Part shown: positions 24,732 to 32,552 of the stretch, piece by piece
How the letters are laid out: each line of letters starts with the position of its first letter
How positions within the stretch are numbered: the first letter of the stretch is position 1
Source: Enterococcus sp. DIV0660C
Lineage (GTDB): Bacteria; Bacillota; Bacilli; Lactobacillales; Enterococcaceae
Direction: 5' to 3'
Assembly: GCF_017316125.1 (NCBI RefSeq)
Contig: NZ_JAFLWA010000009.1
Coordinates: 1-43,170 of the forward strand
DNA: 43,170 nucleotides
The notes under the pieces: generated by a model
What the model saw: only the letters and a program-made list of their open reading frames with translations
Database searches by the model: none
What the model was told of the DNA's origin: nothing
Program-made: the position numbers and the translations under genes

Positions 24732-25175
24732 ATGTTGAAGTATAAAAAAGCTGTGCCAGATGATTACACTAAAGTGTTAGAAGTTTGGGAAAAATCAGTT
24801 AAAAAAACACATGATTTTTTATCACAAAAAGATCTTGAATTTTATAAAGCAGCTATTCCAAATTACTTGGATGCTGTGGAATTACTATTGTGGTACGAGG
24901 ATGAACAGTTGATAGGATTCAGCGGTACACAGGATGAAGAGTTAGCGATGCTATTTCTCGATCCAGAATTTATTGGAAAAAAATTTGGCAGTAAAGTGTT
25001 GAGTTGGTTACTAGAAAATAAAAATATTCAAAAAATAGACGTAAATGCACAAAATAAAAACGCCAAAGCATTTTATTTGAAACATGGATTTACAATTGCT
25101 TCAGAAGATGAAACAGATGGTTTTGGAAAAAATTATCCCATCCTTCATTTGGTTAAACAGAGGGAGAATGAGTAA
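24732..25175 (+). CDS. GNAT family N-acetyltransferase
   Basis: 147 residues, ATG behind TAAGGAG. It has the GNAT fold order: N-terminal YKKAVPDDYTKVLEVWEKSV, central beta strands with LIGFSG, the acetyl-CoA-binding region LFLDPEFIGKKFGSKVLSWLL, and the C-terminal NAKAFYLKHGF motif. It resembles the YjaB-like group of small acetyltransferases; substrate unknown. Its 3' end overlaps the next reading frame by 8 bp. The region between the tRNA terminator and this gene (about 220 bp) is A/T-rich and shows nothing recognisable. Confidence 0.88.
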   Translation: MLKYKKAVPDDYTKVLEVWEKSVKKTHDFLSQKDLEFYKAAIPNYLDAVELLLWYEDEQLIGFSGTQDEELAMLFLDPEFIGKKFGSKVLSWLLENKNIQKIDVNAQNKNAKAFYLKHGFTIASEDETDGFGKNYPILHLVKQRENE

Positions 25176-25556
25176 GAAGGAGTACTCAAATAAACAAGAA
25201 ACAATGTTTAAGATTGAACTTGTCCAAGCTTTTGTTGAACGATTTGGTTTGAAGAGCAACATTGTTTTACGGATAGCTGAGGAATTAGCGACTATTTTAG
25301 CTGATTTTCCATTTACAGCAGCTGAAATCCAGACAGTGAGTAAGCAGTTGCCAGCGGTCGAGCACGTGTATTTTCATGGCAATAACGAAGTCGATGTATC
25401 TGTTGTAGAGAAAAACTGGCTGAGGAGTTTCTAGCGGAAGATAAAGTTTTTGTTGGAAAAAGAGAAATTTATTTTTTGAGCGCGCAGAGTAGTCGGAATT
25501 CTAAATTAGAAACAAAATTGCTAAAACTCGATGAGTCCTTCACTGTTCGTAATTGA
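25168..25556 (+). pseudogene. Small gene of unknown function, apparently frameshifted at about 25411
   Basis: ATG 25168 (behind AGGGAG, overlapping the GNAT gene) opens an 88-residue frame that stops at TAG 25434. From the A5 run at 25411-25415, the -1 frame continues without a stop (KLAEEFLAEDKVFVGKREIY...) for about 47 codons to TGA at 25554. The codon choice and charged composition look protein-like. One A lost from an A6 run would explain this. The joined product would be about 128 residues with no recognised family. If the shift is not real, a functional 88-residue protein remains possible. Confidence 0.5.
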
Positions 25557-25641
25557 AAAACCTTAAATAAAATCAACGAATTATTGACTAGCTGACTTTT
25601 TCACAGCAAAAGGCAAACAATTGAGTAAAAAATTGAAATCA

Positions 25642-25696
25642 ACAAGAGGACAATCAACAAAGAAGTTTGTTGGTCGTCCTCTTGTTCTATTTTTTC
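25642..25696 (+). terminator. Strong terminator before the SulP gene
   Basis: ACAAGAGGACAATCAACAAA pairs with TTTGTTGGTCGTCCTCTTGT (two mismatches) around a GAAG tetraloop, followed by TCTATTTTTT. Confidence 0.88.
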
Positions 25697-25844
25697 TAAT
25701 TAGTTTTCTTGCAATTTTTTAGTCATAGGAATAGAAAAGCTGATGAATAATAAAGGACTTTGTGAATGTTCTTACTTTTAGACTAAACTTATGCTATTCT
25801 AATGATTGTATTTTAAGAAATTTTCATGAAAAGGAGTTTGTAGG

Positions 25845-27473
25845 TTGTTCAAAAATTATCGTTTGTTGTTAAAAAAAGAATTTTCAGGGTACGATTTAGC
25901 AAAGTTTCAAAAAGATTTGTTGGCAGGTGTAACAGTTGCAGCAGTTGCGCTGCCTCTTGCGTTAGCGTTTGGAGTTTCGAGTGGTGCTGATGCCGCGGCA
26001 GGGCTGATTACTGCAATTTTAGCAGGTGTTATCATTGGTGGATTGTCAGGTGGTTTTTATCAAATTTCTGGACCAACTGGTGCAATGGCAGCAATACTAA
26101 TGTCTATTGTAGCGACGCAAGGAATTCATGGGGTGTTACTAGCGACTTTCTTAGCTGGAATTTTCTTGTTGATTGCTGGAATTTTTCGATTAGGAACATT
26201 GACCTCTTTTATTCCAGCACCGGTAATTACCGGTTTTACGTCAGGAATTGCGATCATTATTGCATTGGGACAAGTGGATAATTTATTTGGTGTACATTCA
26301 CAAGGAGCAAATGTGATTGAAAAATTAAGCAGTTATCAGTCGTTAGGCTTTACGGTTAATTGGAGTGCCTTGTTCATGGGGAGTTTAGTGATTCTAGGGA
26401 TGACTTTTTATCCGAAAAGTTGGGCACAAAAAATGCCAAGCTCGCTTTTAGCAATTATTCTGGCAACTGGCGCTATGTTGATTTTTCATTTGCCAGTGGC
26501 AACAGTTGGTAAGATTCCGCAAACAATAATTAGTAGTAATCGTTTAGTTTTAAGCGATTTCCAGATGGCAGATATCCAACAAGTAGCGGTTCCAGCAGTA
26601 AGTATTGCGCTTTTAGGAATGGTAGAGAGCTTATTATGCGGAGCATCTGCTGGTAGGATGGCTAACAAGCCATTAGATAGTAATCAAGAATTAGTAGCGC
26701 AAGGAATCGGTAATTTATTATTACCTTTCTTTGGTGGAATTCCTGCGACAGCAGCAATCGCACGAACAAGTGTGGCAATTAAATCAGGTGCTCAAACGCG
26801 ATTAGCTGGAATCATTCATGCGGGTGTTTTATTTTTATCTATGCTTGTTTTTGCACCAGTGATGTCACAAATTCCAATGCCTGCATTGGCAGGTGTTTTG
26901 ATTGTTACTGCTTGGCGGATGAATGAATGGGAGACAATCCGTGAGTTGTTTTCAAAAAAATATTGGACGTCTATTCTTCTATTTATCCTAACAATGATTT
27001 GTACGGTTATTTTTGATTTAAGTATTGCGATTGTCATTGGAATTATCGGTGGGTGCATTTTCTTTGTTATGAAAAGTGCAGCGATTACGATTTCACTAGA
27101 AACCATCGATTGGAAACGAATGGATTTACCTGAAACTGAAAAATTAAAAGATTGGACAGTTGTTTACATCAGTGGCCCATTATTTTTCATGTCGTCAGAA
27201 AAATTAAAATCAAAATTAGCTGAGTTGAGTGACCAAGATGGTATTATCTTTTCGATGCGTGGGGTTCCGAGTATTGACTTGACTGCGCTGTCTGTTTTTG
27301 ATGAATTTCAAGCGAATGCTGACAAGAGAGGGCAACTAGTCATTTATACTTCGCTGCAACCAGAAGTAGAAAATTATATGAAGCATTTATGGCAAGGAGA
27401 CGGCACGGAACAACATCAAACTGTAGCACACGCCTTATCTGCATTGCATGCACGCTATGAAACGAATCAATAA
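25845..27473 (+). CDS. SulP family anion transporter with STAS domain
   Basis: 542 residues starting at TTG 25845 behind AAAAGGAG. Polytopic membrane protein: the SulP signature region (DLLAGVTVAAVALPLALAFGVSSG) at about 25-48, then the transporter core (GPTGAMAAIL; FGGIPATAAIARTSV), and a cytoplasmic STAS domain from about 440 to the end (VVYISGPLFFMSS, IIFSMRGVPSIDLTALSVF). SulP proteins carry sulfate, bicarbonate or other anions; the substrate cannot be told from sequence. A single-gene unit, flanked by terminators. Confidence 0.9.
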   Translation: MFKNYRLLLKKEFSGYDLAKFQKDLLAGVTVAAVALPLALAFGVSSGADAAAGLITAILAGVIIGGLSGGFYQISGPTGAMAAILMSIVATQGIHGVLLATFLAGIFLLIAGIFRLGTLTSFIPAPVITGFTSGIAIIIALGQVDNLFGVHSQGANVIEKLSSYQSLGFTVNWSALFMGSLVILGMTFYPKSWAQKMPSSLLAIILATGAMLIFHLPVATVGKIPQTIISSNRLVLSDFQMADIQQVAVPAVSIALLGMVESLLCGASAGRMANKPLDSNQELVAQGIGNLLLPFFGGIPATAAIARTSVAIKSGAQTRLAGIIHAGVLFLSMLVFAPVMSQIPMPALAGVLIVTAWRMNEWETIRELFSKKYWTSILLFILTMICTVIFDLSIAIVIGIIGGCIFFVMKSAAITISLETIDWKRMDLPETEKLKDWTVVYISGPLFFMSSEKLKSKLAELSDQDGIIFSMRGVPSIDLTALSVFDEFQANADKRGQLVIYTSLQPEVENYMKHLWQGDGTEQHQTVAHALSALHARYETNQ

Positions 27474-27500
27474 AAAAGAAAAAACTTCAACTTAAAATAA

Positions 27501-27538
27501 AAAAGGAAACCTGAAATTACTCAGGGTTTCCTTTTTTT
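27501..27538 (+). terminator. Bidirectional terminator between the SulP and UDG-family genes
   Basis: AAAGGAAACCTGA pairs with TCAGGGTTTCCTTT (one G-U pair) around a short loop, with T7 on + and A-runs on the other side. It overlaps the last codons of the minus-strand gene. Confidence 0.88.
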
Positions 27539-28176
27539 GTCTCGTCGATGAGTGTCTTTAATGTTTCCCAATCATGCTCAATAAGTGGAGTTAAAGAACG
27601 ATTGTAAAAAATAGCAGCAGGATGGAATAAGGGAAGAAGACGATAAGTGTTTTTTGACCATTCGTATTGTGTTTTTTGCTTGTTCAACTCTAAAATAGGT
27701 CCCACGTATAATTGCCCATGATTTCTTGAAACAGTATAGTCTTTTCCGAGCAAACGTTGAAGACCAATATTTCCTAAAGTAGCAATCAATTCAGGTTTGA
27801 TTGTTGCAATTTCATAATCCAGAATTGGTGCGTGAGCAAAAACTTCAGCTTTAGTAGGCGTTCGATTTGGATAAACGATTTCTTCTTGCTTGGTACGTTT
27901 ATTCACTCGTTCAACAGTACTATAAGGACGGCTACGAACAGCACTAGTAATATAAACATCTGCTCTAGTTAAACTTAATTTTTCAAGACAAGTCATCAAC
28001 TCTTTTCCAGCTTGTCCACTAAAAGGAATGTGATTCTCAACTTCGTTTTTTCCCGGCGCTTCACCAACAAACATTATTTTTGGTTCAAGAGGACCCTGTC
28101 CTGCGACGAACCCTTCAACGGGTCGATTATTCATTCGTTGTTTTGCTTCTTTGATCAATTCAGTAGGATAGTTCAT
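27517..28176 (-). CDS. Uracil-DNA glycosylase superfamily protein (family 4-like, no FeS cysteines)
   Basis: 219 residues. Motif 1 reads GEAPGKNEVENHIPFSGQAG (38-57), matching the family 4/5 GExPGxxE...PFxGxAG block, and the second motif reads LFHPAAIFYN near the C-terminus. Family 4 enzymes normally carry four cysteines for a 4Fe-4S cluster. Only one Cys is visible here (in TCLEKL), so this is a cluster-less branch. Removal of uracil from DNA is the likely role but is not certain for this branch. The ribosome binding site is weak. The gene is divergent from rplU. Confidence 0.75.
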   Translation of the reverse strand: MNYPTELIKEAKQRMNNRPVEGFVAGQGPLEPKIMFVGEAPGKNEVENHIPFSGQAGKELMTCLEKLSLTRADVYITSAVRSRPYSTVERVNKRTKQEEIVYPNRTPTKAEVFAHAPILDYEIATIKPELIATLGNIGLQRLLGKDYTVSRNHGQLYVGPILELNKQKTQYEWSKNTYRLLPLFHPAAIFYNRSLTPLIEHDWETLKTLIDETKKGNPE

Positions 28177-28274
28177 AGATTCATCTACTTTCGTTTTTCA
28201 TTTTCCTCTTTTTAGTATAAAGTGAGTGCCTGAAAATTGCGACTAAAATAGGTGCGTGTGAACAGAAATTATAG

Positions 28275-28303
28275 TTGACGAATTGTATTTATTTTGTTAA
28301 GCT
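28275..28303 (+). promoter_or_regulatory. Promoter of the rplU-prp-rpmA operon
   Basis: TTGACG (28275-28280), a 17-bp spacer, and TAAGCT preceded by TG (TGT-TAAGCT), an extended -10. It lies about 120 bp upstream of rplU, leaving room for the leader. Confidence 0.55.
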
Positions 28304-28309
28304 AGTAAC

Positions 28310-28410
28310 GTTGTAATTGTGGACTCCACAGCTACAACCGCACAGAGTAAGTAGTAAGCACAGCTTAGCTGTCACTTAGGATGGCGAGTCTAAGTATAAA
28401 ATAAGGAGGT
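28310..28410 (+). ncRNA. Ribosomal protein L21 leader (autoregulatory RNA structure)
   Basis: The untranslated stretch before rplU folds into a clear first hairpin, TTGTA..GTGG-ACT-CCAC..TACAA (28311-28338), followed by ACCGCACAGAGTAAG and further possible pairing near AGCTTAGCT/GGCGAGTCTAAG before AAGGAGGTG. The position and the layout match the L21 leader known upstream of rplU in Firmicutes, where L21 is thought to bind its own mRNA. Exact boundaries are uncertain. Confidence 0.65.
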
Positions 28411-28420
28411 GCTTTATAGC

Positions 28421-28729
28421 ATGTACGCAATTATTAAAACTGGTGGTAAACAAGTAAAAGTTGAAGTTGGTCAAGCAATCTACGTTGAAAAACTTGACGT
28501 TGAAGCAGGTGAAAAAGTTGTCTTTGACGAAGTTATCTTAGTAGGTGGCGAATCTACAAAAGTAGGCGCTCCAACAATCAACGGTGCAACTGTTGAAGGA
28601 ACTGTTGAAAAACACGGCAAACAAAAGAAAGTCGTTACTTTCAAATACAAACCTAAAAAACATTCACACCGCAAACAAGGTCACCGTCAACCATACACAA
28701 AAGTGGTTATCGACGCAATCAACGCTTAA
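28421..28729 (+). CDS. rplU: 50S ribosomal protein L21
   Basis: 102 residues, ATG behind [27 protein letters not shown] and the C-terminal [22 protein letters not shown] are characteristic of L21. First gene of the conserved L21-Prp-L27 cluster. Confidence 0.98.
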   Translation: MYAIIKTGGKQVKVEVGQAIYVEKLDVEAGEKVVFDEVILVGGESTKVGAPTINGATVEGTVEKHGKQKKVVTFKYKPKKHSHRKQGHRQPYTKVVIDAINA

Positions 28730-28757
28730 TTAGTGTTTGAGAAAGAAGGCCTGAATG

Positions 28758-29102
28758 ATGATCAAAGGAACATTTAAGCGAAATGACGCTGGTCAAATCG
28801 TTTCATTTACTTTGACAGGGCATGCTGATGCAGGTCCTTATGGAAGTGATATTGTATGTGCAGGTGTTTCTGCATTAGCAATCAGCACAGTCAACGGGAT
28901 TGCTTCATTAGCTGGTTTTGATCCGATTGTTGACGTGAATGAAGAAGATGGCGGGTATCTTTATACCGAAGTTAGCTCAATCATGACACAGGAACAAACG
29001 AATATTGCCGAAATTCTATTGGAAAATCTTTTGCTAGGTTTACAATCCATAGAAGCTGATAATTCAGAATATATCCAAATTAAAACAATTACTGATAAAT
29101 AG
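28758..29102 (+). CDS. prp: Ribosomal-processing cysteine protease Prp
   Basis: 114 residues from the second of two adjacent ATGs; with this start the catalytic residues fall at H22 (LTGHADAG) and C34 (DIVCAGVSA), the same numbers as in Staphylococcus aureus Prp. It removes the N-terminal extension of L27, encoded directly downstream. Gene order rplU-prp-rpmA is conserved in Firmicutes. Confidence 0.95.
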   Translation: MIKGTFKRNDAGQIVSFTLTGHADAGPYGSDIVCAGVSALAISTVNGIASLAGFDPIVDVNEEDGGYLYTEVSSIMTQEQTNIAEILLENLLLGLQSIEADNSEYIQIKTITDK

Positions 29103-29114
29103 GAGGTGCAGACT

Positions 29115-29408
29115 ATGTTATTATCTATGAATCTTCAATTATTTGCCCATAAAAAAGGTGGCGGTTCTACATCTAACGGCCGTGACTCAGAATCAAAACG
29201 TTTAGGTGCTAAACGTGCTGATGGACAAACTGTTACAGGTGGATCAATTCTTTACCGTCAACGCGGTACAAAAATCTATCCAGGTGTAAACGTGGGTATT
29301 GGTGGAGACGACACTTTATTTGCTAAAGTTGATGGCGTAGTACGTTTCGAACGTAAAGGCCGCGACAAAAAACAAGTGTCTGTTTATCCAGTTGCTCAAG
29401 AAGCTTAA
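29115..29408 (+). CDS. rpmA: 50S ribosomal protein L27 with Prp-cleaved extension
   Basis: 97 residues from ATG 29115 behind AGGAGGTG. The N-terminus [18 protein letters not shown] carries the Prp cleavage site, with cleavage after FA exposing the mature HKKGGG end that reaches the peptidyl transferase centre. The rest is standard L27. Confidence 0.98.
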   Translation: MLLSMNLQLFAHKKGGGSTSNGRDSESKRLGAKRADGQTVTGGSILYRQRGTKIYPGVNVGIGGDDTLFAKVDGVVRFERKGRDKKQVSVYPVAQEA

Positions 29409-29417
29409 TAAATGGCT

Positions 29418-29459
29418 AGCTCCATCCCTTGCTTAACAAGGGATGGAGCTTTTTTTTTG
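29418..29459 (+). terminator. Terminator of the rplU-prp-rpmA operon
   Basis: AGCTCCATCCCTTG pairs with AAGGGATGGAGCT around a short loop, then T9. Confidence 0.95.
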
Positions 29460-29555
29460 TTTAGATAAATCTATAGAATTTTTGATTACCACTCTAAATT
29501 TGACAGATGTTCAACAGACAATTTTAGTATTGAATGAAATCGTTTTTATGATAAA

Positions 29556-29570
29556 CTGTTTACTAAACAG
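29556..29570 (+). promoter_or_regulatory. LacI-type operator in front of the LacI regulator gene
   Basis: CTGTTTA-C-TAAACAG, a perfect 7-bp inverted repeat, lies 24 bp before the regulator start and close to a possible -10 (TATGAT at 29547). Half-site AAACAG recurs upstream of the PTS gene, so autoregulation is likely. Confidence 0.55.
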
Positions 29571-29593
29571 ATGTATGGAGGAGTGTGGAATAT

Positions 29594-30613
29594 ATGACGT
29601 CGATTCGGGATATTGCAAAATTGGCTGGTGTTTCTGCGGCGAGTGTCTCAAGGATTTTAAATAAAGATGCGACGTTTAGCATCAATGAAAATACCCGTGT
29701 TCGAGTGTTGGAAATCGCGAATCAATTAGATTACTCACCTAAGAAAAATCAAAAAGGCGGGCGCAACAAAGGGGATCAATTAACAATTGCTTTAATTGTT
29801 CGACATAAAGAAGCTGACGAACAGGAAGATCCTTATTTTGGACAAATACGAAAAGGAATTGAAAAAGAAGCAGCAAGATGGCGCTTCCGTACAGTCAAAG
29901 CTTTTTATATGAGGGATAAAAATAAAGATTGGGAGCAATTGAAAAAATATGGTGCAGTTATTGTCATTGGAGAAATGACTGAAGAAGCCACAAAACGGTT
30001 AGCTTTGTTTAATAAGAACATTATTTTAGTCGACAATTATTCCAATACTCAACCTTTTGATTGCATCCAAACAGATTTTGCACAAAAAACGGCTAGTTTG
30101 CTTGACACTATGTATGAGAAAAAACATCGAAATATTTCATTTGTGGGTGGACTTAGTACGAAAGTGGACAGTGAAGGACAGGTGCAGACAAGCAAAGATG
30201 AAGTACGTGCTACTGCCTATAAAACATGGATGCGGTTAAATAATCTTGAAAAATATAGTCAAATATATCAAGGAAGTTGGGGGCCAGAAGAAGGATTAGC
30301 TTTAGGCAAAAAATTATTAGCAAGCGATCCACGTCCGACAGCAGTAATAGTTGCAAGTGATCCAATGGCTTTAGGGCTTTATAAAGCAATTAATGAAGCA
30401 AATTTGAAAATACCGGAGGATATTGCGGTCGCTAGCTTTGATGATATTGAAATGGCAAAATTCATGACACCTAGCTTGTCGAGTGTCAAAGCAAATCCAG
30501 AGGAAATGGGACGTATGGCGGTCAGATTAGCAAAAGAAAGGATGCTTGAAGAACGAACCATGCCGATTCGTGTTATCTGTAGTAGTGAATTGATTTTAAG
30601 AGACTCCTTGTAA
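29594..30613 (+). CDS. LacI family transcriptional regulator of the galactoside locus
   Basis: 339 residues from ATG 29594 behind GGAGGAG. The N-terminal LacI HTH is clear (TSIRDIAKLAGVSAASVSRILN, about 2-23), followed by the hinge (LEIANQLDYSPKK) and a periplasmic-binding-protein-like sugar domain (ASDPMALGLYKAIN, VASFDDIEMAKF). It resembles MsmR/GalR-type regulators. It is separated from the downstream PTS operon by a terminator, so it forms its own unit, and probably represses that operon until a galactoside-derived inducer binds. Confidence 0.9.
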   Translation: MTSIRDIAKLAGVSAASVSRILNKDATFSINENTRVRVLEIANQLDYSPKKNQKGGRNKGDQLTIALIVRHKEADEQEDPYFGQIRKGIEKEAARWRFRTVKAFYMRDKNKDWEQLKKYGAVIVIGEMTEEATKRLALFNKNIILVDNYSNTQPFDCIQTDFAQKTASLLDTMYEKKHRNISFVGGLSTKVDSEGQVQTSKDEVRATAYKTWMRLNNLEKYSQIYQGSWGPEEGLALGKKLLASDPRPTAVIVASDPMALGLYKAINEANLKIPEDIAVASFDDIEMAKFMTPSLSSVKANPEEMGRMAVRLAKERMLEERTMPIRVICSSELILRDSL

Positions 30614-30620
30614 AACTTGT

Positions 30621-30656
30621 AAAAAAAGATTCGAAAATCTGAATCTTTTTTTATTT
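30621..30656 (+). terminator. Terminator after the LacI regulator gene
   Basis: AAAAAAAGATTC pairs with GAATCTTTTTTT around an 8-base loop. Confidence 0.8.
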
Positions 30657-30662
30657 TGCACT

Positions 30663-30711
30663 TGTGTAAACGTTAACTAAACAGATATACTGTTTTTGGT
30701 AAACGTTTACA
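30663..30711 (+). promoter_or_regulatory. Promoter with two cre-like sites and one LacI-type operator for the galactoside operon
   Basis: TTGTGT (30663) -17- TATACT (30686-30691) forms the promoter. Over it lie GTGTAAACGTTAACT (30664-30678, cre-like), AAACAG-ATATA-CTGTTT (30679-30695, sharing the half-site of the regulator's own operator) and TGGTAAACGTTTACA (30697-30711), which matches the CcpA cre consensus at 14 of 15 positions. The layout predicts dual control by CcpA and by the LacI regulator. Confidence 0.7.
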
Positions 30712-30739
30712 AAAAAGAAAAAAGAAAAGGGGTTCTAAA

Positions 30740-32071
30740 ATGAAATTTGTTGACAAGTTAGCAGAAAAAATGGTGCCAGCAGCAACATTGATTGCCAATA
30801 ACAAATATCTACTTAGTTTGCGCGATGGTTTTATGATGGCATTTCCAGCTACAATGTTTGCTTCAATTATGATTATTATTCAAAATATCCCAACAACATT
30901 TGCTTTTGCTCAGTATTTACCAGATAGTTTTAATACATTTTTGAATGATTTTTTTGGCCCAGTTGGAAATGCAACTATGAGTATTTCTGCTGTATTTATT
31001 GTTTACGGAATTGGCTATCAATTGGCTGGTCATTATAAACAACCGCAAGTATTTGCAGGAGCCATTTCACTTTCTTGTTTTATTATGTTATTGCCTTTTG
31101 GTACAGATGATGTGGCGGGTTCGTTTATTCCAGTATCTAAACTGGGCGCTGAAGGAATGTTTGTCGGAATTTTGACCGCGATTATTGCTACAGAAATTTA
31201 TTCAAGAATTAGTCGTTCCGGTTTTACCATTAAAATGCCAGATTCGGTTCCTCCGATGATTGCAGAATCATTTGTTGCCATTATTCCCGGTGCTGTCCCT
31301 TTGTTCTTATTTAATTTAATTCGTTACCTCTTTACGTTTACCGAATGGGGAAATGCTGTCGACTTTATCTACCAAATCTTACAACAACCTTTGATGGGAT
31401 TAGGCGGAACGCTACCGGCTGTATTAGTTGCAGTATTTTTCACACAGTTTTTCTGGTGGTTTGGTATTCATGGAACATTGGTGGTCAATGCTATCATTGA
31501 TCCAATTATGAGTGCTTTGGCCATTGAAAATTATGAAGCATATAAAGCAGGAGCAACTGAATTACCACATATTATCAACACTACATTTATGGGTGTATTC
31601 GTAAATCAAGGAATGCAGCTAGGTGTTTCTATTGCTATGGCATTTTTTATTGCAAAATCAATTCGGATGAAGAAAACAATGAAAACAATTATCGCACCCG
31701 CTATTTTTAACGTTTCCGAGCCGATGACATTTGGATTGCCTGTGGTTATGAACCCATTGGCTTTCATTCCATGGGTACTTGCACCAATGGTTTCCACGAT
31801 TATTTCATATTTTGCGATTTATTCTGGACTTGTACCAAGACCAACAGGTGCGACTGTCGTCTGGACAACTCCCATCATCTTATCTGGTTGGTTAGGGACA
31901 GGGTCGATTAGAGGCGCAATCTTGCAATTTGTAACAGTTATTGTGATGACCGCTATTTGGATTCCATTTTTGATGGCAATGGATAATGAATATCTACGTG
32001 AAGAAAAAGAAATAAAAGACGTAGAAATGGATGAAACTATTCATGTAGATAAAACAATAACAACTGATTAA
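30740..32071 (+). CDS. PTS EIIC permease, lactose/cellobiose class
   Basis: 443 residues, ATG behind AAAAGGGG. N-terminal MKFVDKLAEKMVPAATLIANNKYLLSLRDGFMMAFP is typical of CelB-type EIIC; about ten membrane segments follow, with the conserved FFWWFGIHGTLVVN and FNVSEPMTFGLPVVMNP regions. It moves a sugar across the membrane with phosphorylation by an EIIB partner. No EIIA or EIIB gene is present in the operon or elsewhere in the window, so the phosphoryl donor must be encoded elsewhere, or the protein works without one. Confidence 0.9.
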   Translation: MKFVDKLAEKMVPAATLIANNKYLLSLRDGFMMAFPATMFASIMIIIQNIPTTFAFAQYLPDSFNTFLNDFFGPVGNATMSISAVFIVYGIGYQLAGHYKQPQVFAGAISLSCFIMLLPFGTDDVAGSFIPVSKLGAEGMFVGILTAIIATEIYSRISRSGFTIKMPDSVPPMIAESFVAIIPGAVPLFLFNLIRYLFTFTEWGNAVDFIYQILQQPLMGLGGTLPAVLVAVFFTQFFWWFGIHGTLVVNAIIDPIMSALAIENYEAYKAGATELPHIINTTFMGVFVNQGMQLGVSIAMAFFIAKSIRMKKTMKTIIAPAIFNVSEPMTFGLPVVMNPLAFIPWVLAPMVSTIISYFAIYSGLVPRPTGATVVWTTPIILSGWLGTGSIRGAILQFVTVIVMTAIWIPFLMAMDNEYLREEKEIKDVEMDETIHVDKTITTD

Positions 32072-32083
32072 GTAGGTGAAATG

Positions 32084-32530
32084 ATGCGATTAGATACGTT
32101 AACTTACCAGTGGAAATTGCAATCTCAGGTTACTGATTTTTTTTCAGCTTTACTGAATGAACAGCTCCGCTATTTTCAGTCCAAAAATGATTCGATTGAA
32201 ACAATCGAATCAGGTACACGAGTGCATTCATACTTACAAACAAAGGTGAATAAGCAAGTGGTAAAAAGCACTATTGAAATTGGGACGATTATTCCCAATA
32301 AAAAATTGGAATTGATTACCCAACATGCTCATGGAAAAATTCTTCAAACTTATCAGATTCATACAACCGAAAATGGAACAAACTTTGTGAGCTATTCAGA
32401 AACGAATGAGCTGAAACAGATGAAAAGTCAGTTGAGTTTATTGTTCACATTACCAATATATAAACTTATTTATAACAAAAGTGCGAAAAAAAGAATGCAA
32501 TATCTTGAGATGATTGTACAAAATAATTAA
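32084..32530 (+). CDS. DUF3284 domain protein
   Basis: 148 residues; the second of two adjacent ATGs gives the better distance from TAGGTGA. It is a small soluble protein resembling the DUF3284 family (LTYQWKLQSQVTDFFSALLNEQL at the start, KSAKKRMQYLEMI at the end), which typically sits beside EIIC genes of this class. The hydrophobic stretch LSLLFTLPIYKLIY may be a membrane-contact region. Function unknown. Confidence 0.75.
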   Translation: MRLDTLTYQWKLQSQVTDFFSALLNEQLRYFQSKNDSIETIESGTRVHSYLQTKVNKQVVKSTIEIGTIIPNKKLELITQHAHGKILQTYQIHTTENGTNFVSYSETNELKQMKSQLSLLFTLPIYKLIYNKSAKKRMQYLEMIVQNN

Positions 32531-32552
32531 CGGATGACAAGGGTGTTGACAG

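Noticed and set aside
25405-25420. Programmed -1 frameshift signal in the unknown small gene
   Set aside because: The heptamer in frame is G-AAA-AAC, not the efficient A-AAA-AAG/C type, and no downstream stimulatory stem is obvious. A simple one-base deletion is the better explanation.
29443-29664. 73-residue frame across the rpmA terminator into the LacI gene
   Set aside because: Its start lies inside a terminator stem, and it overlaps the LacI gene in another frame.
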